From positions 1 through 64,000 of the forward strand of contig CATYVH010000002.1 of NCBI GenBank assembly GCA_958413765.1: a stretch of DNA of 64,000 bases, written 5' to 3'. Positions within the stretch are counted from its first letter, which is position 1; each line of letters opens with the position of its first letter. This document shows positions 59,555 through 64,000 of this stretch, piece by piece. The notes under the pieces were generated by a model. The model was given only the letters and a program-made list of their open reading frames with translations. It ran no database searches and had not been told where the DNA came from. The position numbers and the translations under genes were made by a program. Source of the DNA: an uncultured Collinsella sp. GTDB taxonomy: Bacteria > Actinomycetota > Coriobacteriia > Coriobacteriales > Coriobacteriaceae.

Positions 59555-60856
59555 ATGGACCAGGCGCAGACGAGTGACGACGCTCCCCTGCTCACGCACA
59601 GCACTCCCCAATCGGAGCAAACCACGCTCCTGGCTCAACAAAAACCTCTCGTGACCATCGTGCACGCCTCCGTTGGCTCGGGCCACAAGGCCGCCGCAAA
59701 TGCGATAGCGCAGGCATTCGACCTCATCCGCGGCACCAATGGCATCCCCGAGGATATTGAGATTGAAGTGCTCGATATCCTTGATTTTGGACGTATTAAA
59801 TTCGACGGCAATAAGACCGCGGCTTCTTTTACGGGAGCCACGCGCCCCATTTACGACCTGACCTGGCGATATACGCTTACGGGACATCTTCTCTGGGGTG
59901 GCGGAACGGCATGGTCGCGAATTATGTTCCCCGCCTTCAACGAATATATTCGTAGCCGCAGGCCCATAGCCGTGGTTGCAACGCACATCACAGCAGCCAA
60001 TGTTGCCGTGGGCGCCCGCGTAATTACGGGTATCGATTATCCGGTCATCTGCGTACCGACCGACTACGAAGTCGAGGGATGGTGGCCCCACAAGGACACC
60101 GATTTATTCTGTGTTGCCAACGAATTTATGGCCGAAACGCTGCGTCCGCGCAAGGTGCTCGAGACAAAGATTCGCATTACCGGCATTCCTATTCGCGCCG
60201 GATTCGACACGGATTACGATCGCGAGGAAGAGCTAGCTAAGTTCAACCTCCCCACCGACAAGACCGTCGTGCTGGTTATGGCCGGCGCCAGTTTACCTCA
60301 ACCGTACGTCCGCTTTCGCGCGGCGATGGACCAGACCCTCCCCTTCCTACGCAGCTTTGAGGACATGCATTTTGTCTTTTTGCCGGGCAAGGATGAGGAA
60401 TACGCCGACCGCCTCAAGACGCTCTTCGACGCCATGAAGCTCGAAAACGTTACGGTTCTGGACTACGTGGACGACATGGCGGCCCTCATGCACGGCTGCG
60501 ACCTGGCAATTCTCAAATCGGGCGGACTCACCGTCACCGAGTGCCTGTGCGCGCATCTGCCGATGATCCTGCTGGGCAAGTCCTATGGCCAGGAAAAGGC
60601 CAACACCACGATGCTCACCGGCATGGGCGCCAGTATGCATGTCACCACCGCACGAGAACTCATCGTAACCCTGCGCCACCTGCACGACCATCCCGAATCA
60701 CTCAAAGCGCTACTCATCAACGGCGAAGTTCTACGCCGCCCCCACGCAGCCGAAGACATAGCCATCGCAACCATGGAGCTCGTAGGCAAACCCCAAAAGC
60801 GCAAAAGAGCCTTTTGCCGCTTCTACTGGGGCGGAAAACCCGCGCATATCAGGTAG
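59555..60856 (+). CDS. Processive diacylglycerol glycosyltransferase-like protein (MGDG synthase family)
   Basis: A 433-aa GT28-type enzyme. The N-terminal MGDG-synthase domain has VTIVHASVGSGHKAAANAIA (GSGH loop) and TGATRPIYDLTWRYT. The C-terminal nucleotide-sugar domain has VLVMAGASLPQPYV, VLDYVDDMAALMHGCDLAIL then KSGGLTVTECLC. Such enzymes make glycolipids or lipoteichoic-acid anchors at the membrane. Monotopic; no signal peptide. Start after AAGGGGAG. Confidence 0.85.
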   Translation: MDQAQTSDDAPLLTHSTPQSEQTTLLAQQKPLVTIVHASVGSGHKAAANAIAQAFDLIRGTNGIPEDIEIEVLDILDFGRIKFDGNKTAASFTGATRPIYDLTWRYTLTGHLLWGGGTAWSRIMFPAFNEYIRSRRPIAVVATHITAANVAVGARVITGIDYPVICVPTDYEVEGWWPHKDTDLFCVANEFMAETLRPRKVLETKIRITGIPIRAGFDTDYDREEELAKFNLPTDKTVVLVMAGASLPQPYVRFRAAMDQTLPFLRSFEDMHFVFLPGKDEEYADRLKTLFDAMKLENVTVLDYVDDMAALMHGCDLAILKSGGLTVTECLCAHLPMILLGKSYGQEKANTTMLTGMGASMHVTTARELIVTLRHLHDHPESLKALLINGEVLRRPHAAEDIAIATMELVGKPQKRKRAFCRFYWGGKPAHIR

Positions 60857-60870
60857 TGATTTACTGTCCG

Positions 60871-60972
60871 CTGACCGGCCCGACCCGCCTATATATCATC
60901 CCATGCTCAAACATTCTCGCTGCGCTGCGAAACTGCGCGTGGGACGATATATAGGCGGGTCGGGCCGGTCAG
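60871..60972. repeat. Large palindrome with conserved core, element 1
   Basis: Arms of 27 bp (60871-60897 and 60946-60972) are perfectly complementary and flank a 48-nt core that begins ATCCCATGCTCAAACATTCT and contains GCTGCGAAACTGCGCGTGG. The core recurs inverted in element 2 (61155-61211), while the arms differ completely. It is positioned between a plus-strand gene and the minus-strand dut operon. Confidence 0.75.
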
Positions 60973-61052
60973 CTGCGTTTACGCACCACCAGCTGCGCCG
61001 GATCCCCCTATTAGAAGCTGCAAAGGCAAACCAAAGTAACCAAATGCAGTTA

Positions 61053-61091
61053 GCCGGTGCGACAAAGGGACTGTTCCTTTGTCGCACCGGC
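61053..61091. terminator. Hairpin between the two palindromes
   Basis: GCCGGTGCGACAAAGG (61053-61068) pairs with CCTTTGTCGCACCGGC (61076-61091), loop 7 nt. It has no good T run on either strand, so terminator function is moderate. Confidence 0.55.
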
Positions 61092-61130
61092 ATATCAAAA
61101 AGATTGATTATTGCTTTCAAGCGAGTAGCC

Positions 61131-61235
61131 GCCCGCCTGCCTCTCACACATATCGTTCCACGCGCAGTTTCGCAGCGAGCGAAGCGAAGCGAGAATGTTT
61201 GAGCATGGAATGATATGTGTGAGAGGCGGGCGGGA
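61131..61235. repeat. Large palindrome with conserved core, element 2
   Basis: Arms of 24 bp (61131-61154 and 61212-61235), paired except for one wobble, flank a 57-nt core. The reverse complement of this core matches element 1 (CATGCTCAAACATTCTCGC and GCTGCGAAACTGCGCGTGG), with a small CTTCGCTTCG expansion between the two halves. Confidence 0.75.
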
Positions 61236-61250
61236 GGGATACGAGCGCCC

Positions 61251-61694
61251 CTAGGCGACGCCGCTGGAGCCGAAGCCTCCTTTGCCTCGGTCGGTTTCGT
61301 CTAGTTCTTCTACTTCTATGAGGTTGACCGTGGGGACTTCTTGGATGACGAGTTGGGCTATGCGGTCGCCTTTGTTGATTTGGATGTCGTTGGTGGGATC
61401 CAGGTTGATGAGGATAACCTTGAGTTCCCCTCGGTAGTGGGCGTCGATGAGGCCCGGCGTATTGACTATAGACAGGCCCTGCTTGATGGCCAAGCCGCTG
61501 CGGGGCTGGACGAAGCCGGCGTAGCCATCGGGCAGGGCGATGGCCAGCCCCGTAGAGACCAGACGGCGTTCGAAGGGCTTCAGGACGCAGTCCTCGTTGG
61601 AGCGCAAATCCAAGCCGGCATCAGTGGGATGGGCGTATTTGGGAAGCTCGACGGTGGGATCGAGACGCTTTATGTTGACGGTAATGTTGGACAT
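61251..61694 (-). CDS. dut: dUTP diphosphatase
   Basis: A 147-aa trimeric dUTPase with all five motifs: [42 protein letters not shown] and [10 protein letters not shown]. Hydrolyses dUTP to dUMP. The stop lies only 15 nt from palindrome element 2. Codons are skewed to NNG/NNT at the end of the gene. Confidence 0.94.
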   Translation of the reverse strand: MSNITVNIKRLDPTVELPKYAHPTDAGLDLRSNEDCVLKPFERRLVSTGLAIALPDGYAGFVQPRSGLAIKQGLSIVNTPGLIDAHYRGELKVILINLDPTNDIQINKGDRIAQLVIQEVPTVNLIEVEELDETDRGKGGFGSSGVA

Positions 61695-61698
61695 GGAA

Positions 61699-62142
61699 TC
61701 ACCTTAGCTTGTCGAGCTCTTGCAGAAACTCATCGACGTCTTTGAAATCACGGTAGACCGAGGCAAAACGGATGTACGCAACCTTGTCGATCTTAGCCAA
61801 GCGCTTGAGCACCATGTCACCCAACTCATGGGACGTGACGGCCGTCAGCGTGCGAGAGCGAAGCTCGACCTCGATGTCATCGATAATCTCATTGAGCTTC
61901 TTAGTGTCGATATCGCGCTTGATGGTGGCGCGCATCAAGCCGACAAGAAGCTTATTGCGATCGAACCGCTGCTTAGTTCCATCTGACTTAATGACCTCGA
62001 TAGGGTCCTCGCATCGCTCAAACGTTGTAAAGCGGTAGTTACACGAGCAACATTCGCGACGGCGCTTAATGGTGTTATTTGACTCCTGCATACGGGAATC
62101 AACGACGCGGGTATGTGCCTTGCCGCATTTGGGACAGCGCAT
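61699..62142 (-). CDS. nrdR: Transcriptional repressor NrdR
   Basis: A 147-aa repressor of ribonucleotide reductase genes. The zinc ribbon is [17 protein letters not shown] then [12 protein letters not shown] (four Cys), followed by an ATP-cone ([20 protein letters not shown]). It is 4 nt upstream of dut, linking dNTP-pool control with dUTP removal. Confidence 0.94.
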   Translation of the reverse strand: MRCPKCGKAHTRVVDSRMQESNNTIKRRRECCSCNYRFTTFERCEDPIEVIKSDGTKQRFDRNKLLVGLMRATIKRDIDTKKLNEIIDDIEVELRSRTLTAVTSHELGDMVLKRLAKIDKVAYIRFASVYRDFKDVDEFLQELDKLR

Positions 62143-62193
62143 GGTACCTCCTCTTAAACGATAACAAGGGTACCATGCGCAGCGCGATAATGA

Positions 62194-62646
62194 TTACGAA
62201 CGAGCAGGAACCTTAAGATGCGCACCGGCGGCGAGCGAACCATGCTCCAGATGATTGACGCTACGGATCATGTCGGAAGTCTCTTGCGTGGAAAGGCCTT
62301 CGATTGGATATTCTTCGGCAATCGACCAAAGAGAATCGCCAGGCTGAACGCGAATGGTCTCGTAGGTAATGTTGGAAACGGACTCGGCATACGCGGCGTG
62401 ACGAGTGCTAAAGACCGACATAGCGAGGACAAAGAAGAGCGTAAGCGCAACGGCGACGGCGACAATCGTCGGAACCTTCAGGGCAACGCGGGCCGGCGCG
62501 ACTACAGCCTGCTGATTGCGCGCAGGCTTTACGGTCAAAGGCTGAAAGCCGGAGCGGCCACCCTGAACAACCGTAAAAGTGGGTTCTGCAGGCGTCTCGA
62601 GCTTAAGGGCGAGGTTTCCCTGGACCATATTCGTTACGTTCATCAT
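62194..62646 (-). CDS. LysM membrane protein, YneA-like
   Basis: A 150-aa protein with a central membrane helix (TIVAVAVALTLFFVLAMSVF) and a C-terminal LysM domain (TIRVQPGDSLWSIAEEYPIE, then LEHGSLAAGAHLKVP). YneA-type proteins are SOS-induced division inhibitors encoded divergently from lexA, as here. The SOS boxes between them support LexA control. The N-terminal 60 residues are longer than in Bacillus YneA. Confidence 0.8.
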   Translation of the reverse strand: MMNVTNMVQGNLALKLETPAEPTFTVVQGGRSGFQPLTVKPARNQQAVVAPARVALKVPTIVAVAVALTLFFVLAMSVFSTRHAAYAESVSNITYETIRVQPGDSLWSIAEEYPIEGLSTQETSDMIRSVNHLEHGSLAAGAHLKVPARS

Positions 62647-62713
62647 GTTCTCCTCTCGCGTGTTTTGCTGAGAACAGTTTTATCAAGCCGCGCGGACAAA
62701 AATGTCTAGCGCG

Positions 62714-62783
62714 AGAACGAATGTTCGGTTATTATTATCTTCGAACAGTTGTTCCTGTCAAGCAAAATTCGAACATTTGTTTG
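62714..62783. promoter_or_regulatory. Three SOS (LexA) boxes
   Basis: AGAACGAATGTTCG (62714-62727), CGAACAGTTGTTCC (62742-62755) and CGAACATTTGTTTG (62770-62783) fit the Gram-positive consensus CGAAC-N4-GTTCG. They are spaced 28 bp apart, close to three helical turns. They lie between the LysM gene and lexA. Confidence 0.85.
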
Positions 62784-62806
62784 ACATGGGTAGAGAGGAT
62801 GCCCTG

Positions 62807-63451
62807 ATGGCTCGCAAAATTACCAAGCGTCAGCAGCAAATTTACGACTTCATCAAGGAATATCAGCAGGAGAAGGGTTATCCGCCCAGCGTGCGCGAGA
62901 TGGCTTCTGCCGTGGGCCTTTCCTCCCCCAGCACCGTGCACGCCCATCTCTCTGCCCTGGAGGCGCGCGGGCTGCTCAAGCGCGATGCCACCAAGCCGCG
63001 TGCCCTGGAACTCTTTAACGAGGACGGTTCCTCTGTCTCAATTTCTAAATCTGACGAGCCCACCGCACCTCGCGGAACGGTCTCGCTACCGCTCGTTGGT
63101 CGCGTCGCGGCTGGGATCCCCATTCTGGCCGAGCAGAATATCGAAGACACGTTTACTATCCCGACCGAAATCGCCACTGATCAGGGTTCCTTTATCCTTG
63201 AGGTGCATGGGAGCTCAATGATCAATGTCGGCATCTTCAATGGCGATTACATCATCGTCCGTGAACAAAAGAGTGCCATGAACGGCGAAATTGTCGTGGC
63301 CATGATTGATGGTTCGGCGACCGTCAAGACGTTCTACAAGGAGCAGGGGCGTGTGCGCTTGCAGCCCGAGAACGACACCATGGAACCTATCTATGCAACG
63401 AATCCCGTTATCCTGGGCAAAGTCGTCGGCTTGATGCGCCGGTTCTCGTAA
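62807..63451 (+). CDS. lexA: SOS repressor LexA
   Basis: A 214-aa repressor. Winged HTH PPSVREMASAVGLSSPSTVH then AHLSALEARGLLKRD. The self-cleavage site Ala-Gly is in RVAAGIPILAEQN, catalytic Ser in LEVHGSSMINVGI and catalytic Lys in SATVKTFYKE. The start at 62807 has AGAGAGGAT; the longer frame from 62702 would run through the operators and is rejected. Confidence 0.94.
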   Translation: MARKITKRQQQIYDFIKEYQQEKGYPPSVREMASAVGLSSPSTVHAHLSALEARGLLKRDATKPRALELFNEDGSSVSISKSDEPTAPRGTVSLPLVGRVAAGIPILAEQNIEDTFTIPTEIATDQGSFILEVHGSSMINVGIFNGDYIIVREQKSAMNGEIVVAMIDGSATVKTFYKEQGRVRLQPENDTMEPIYATNPVILGKVVGLMRRFS

Positions 63452-64000
63452 TGCAAAAACGCATAACCATATTTGATACCGTCCGCGGGTTTACGATGAT
63501 TTCTATGGCAGGTTTTCACGCTTGCTATGATCTCGCCTACCTGTACGGCTGGGATATGCCCTGGTTTACCCAGTCAGTCTTTCAAGACATCTGGCGCGCC
63601 AGCATCAGCTGGGTATTTTTGTTTATCGCCGGTTGGATGTGCACCCTTTCGCGCAACAATATCAAACGTGCCGCCAAATACGCCTTAGCAGCACTCGTTG
63701 TCTGGTTGGCAACAACACTTGTCTCAGTCGACGATTCGGTTAATTTTGGCATCATCTACTGCATGGCCGCATGCACCGGCATCGTAGCGTTGACCGATCC
63801 CGTCCTTAAGAAGATAACGACGAGATGGGGCATGCCCCTATGCCTTATGTTGTTCGCAATCACCTGGAGCATCCCCAAAACGATCTACCCTGTCCCCTAC
63901 CTGGCGTGGCTGGGATTTCCGAGCCCTGGGTTTATCTCAGGTGATTACTACCCCATCATCCCGTTTATCTTTATGTATCTTGCAGGATACTTCGCCGCAC
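63451..64000 (+). CDS. DUF1624 (heparan-alpha-glucosaminide N-acetyltransferase-like) membrane protein, 3' truncated by window end
   Basis: At least 183 residues. The ATG overlaps the lexA stop by one base (TAATG). The start RITIFDTVRGFTMISMAGFH with a conserved Asp-xx-RG and early His, followed by repeated membrane helices (SWVFLFIAGWMCTLS, YALAALVVWLATTL), matches the DUF1624/YeiB acyltransferase group. The gene runs off the window. Substrate unknown. Confidence 0.75.
   Translation, partial: MQKRITIFDTVRGFTMISMAGFHACYDLAYLYGWDMPWFTQSVFQDIWRASISWVFLFIAGWMCTLSRNNIKRAAKYALAALVVWLATTLVSVDDSVNFGIIYCMAACTGIVALTDPVLKKITTRWGMPLCLMLFAITWSIPKTIYPVPYLAWLGFPSPGFISGDYYPIIPFIFMYLAGYFAA

Noticed and set aside
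60870..61240. CRISPR-like or phage attachment interpretation of the repeated palindromes
   Set aside because: Only two elements, in opposite orientation, with no regular repeat-spacer unit, and no Cas genes anywhere in the window.

Overview
The window looks like a host-associated member of the Coriobacteriia (Actinomycetota), most likely Collinsella or a close relative. The basis is a GC-rich housekeeping core, a pgsA / FHA / MerR cluster of actinobacterial type, a LexA regulon with CGAAC-N4-GTTYG boxes, an LPKTG wall-anchored protein, and the style of the insertion-sequence remnants. This assignment rests on pattern recognition; no database search was run.

Region 1 (1-7.0 kb) is the decaying end of a surface-polysaccharide locus. 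It holds an IspD/TarI-type cytidylyltransferase, an aminotransferase with a 5' frameshift, a TagD-like cytidylyltransferase fused to a Gfo/Idh/MocA oxidoreductase, and a UDP-GlcNAc 2-epimerase broken by a frameshift and an amber codon. Two separate 3' remnants of ugd (UDP-glucose dehydrogenase) flank the epimerase, an AT-rich DUF6414-like gene and an IS21 remnant.

Region 2 (7.0-28.1 kb) is an accessory and defence island. It contains a 738-aa membrane-anchored helical-repeat protein, a graveyard of four IS families (9.5-11.0 kb), an AIPR-family protein, an Abi_2 remnant, a two-gene CBASS-like operon (CD-NTase with AGS-C sensor plus a small membrane effector that I cannot place), several decayed genes, an LPXTG surface protein, a DUF4160 protein, RloA/RloB, MntA, a DUF3990/HTH toxin-antitoxin pair under a perfect 23-bp palindrome, a Doc/Fic protein with a small overlapping upstream ORF, a DUF3825 protein and a putative nuclease.

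Region 3 (28.1-29.7 kb) is a tRNA cluster (two identical tRNA-Ala(GGC) units and one tRNA with CAU anticodon) containing two copies of a 140-bp repeat with inverted ends.

Region 4 (29.7-47.0 kb) is a dense collinear core block on the plus strand: ABC-F ATPase, small membrane protein, M50 protease, scpA, scpB, an rluB-like gene, cmk, plsC-like, ispH, a DUF512 radical-SAM gene, der, plsY, gpsA, rpe, a cysteine desulfurase, a Nif3-like gene, a zinc-ribbon coiled coil, coaBC and tRNA-Pro. Many start and stop codons overlap.

Region 5 (47.6-52.4 kb, minus strand) is a lantibiotic-immunity-type ABC transporter (LanFEG) with a YxeA-like remnant and an OmpR/histidine-kinase pair. Region 6 (52.8-64.0 kb) has pgsA-FHA-MerR, apt, an NlpC/P60 hydrolase, degV facing a DUF1836 regulator with shared operator-like sequence, trxB, a diacylglycerol glucosyltransferase-like gene, two related large palindromes, dut, nrdR, a YneA-like LysM protein divergent from lexA with three SOS boxes, and the start of a DUF1624 acyltransferase.
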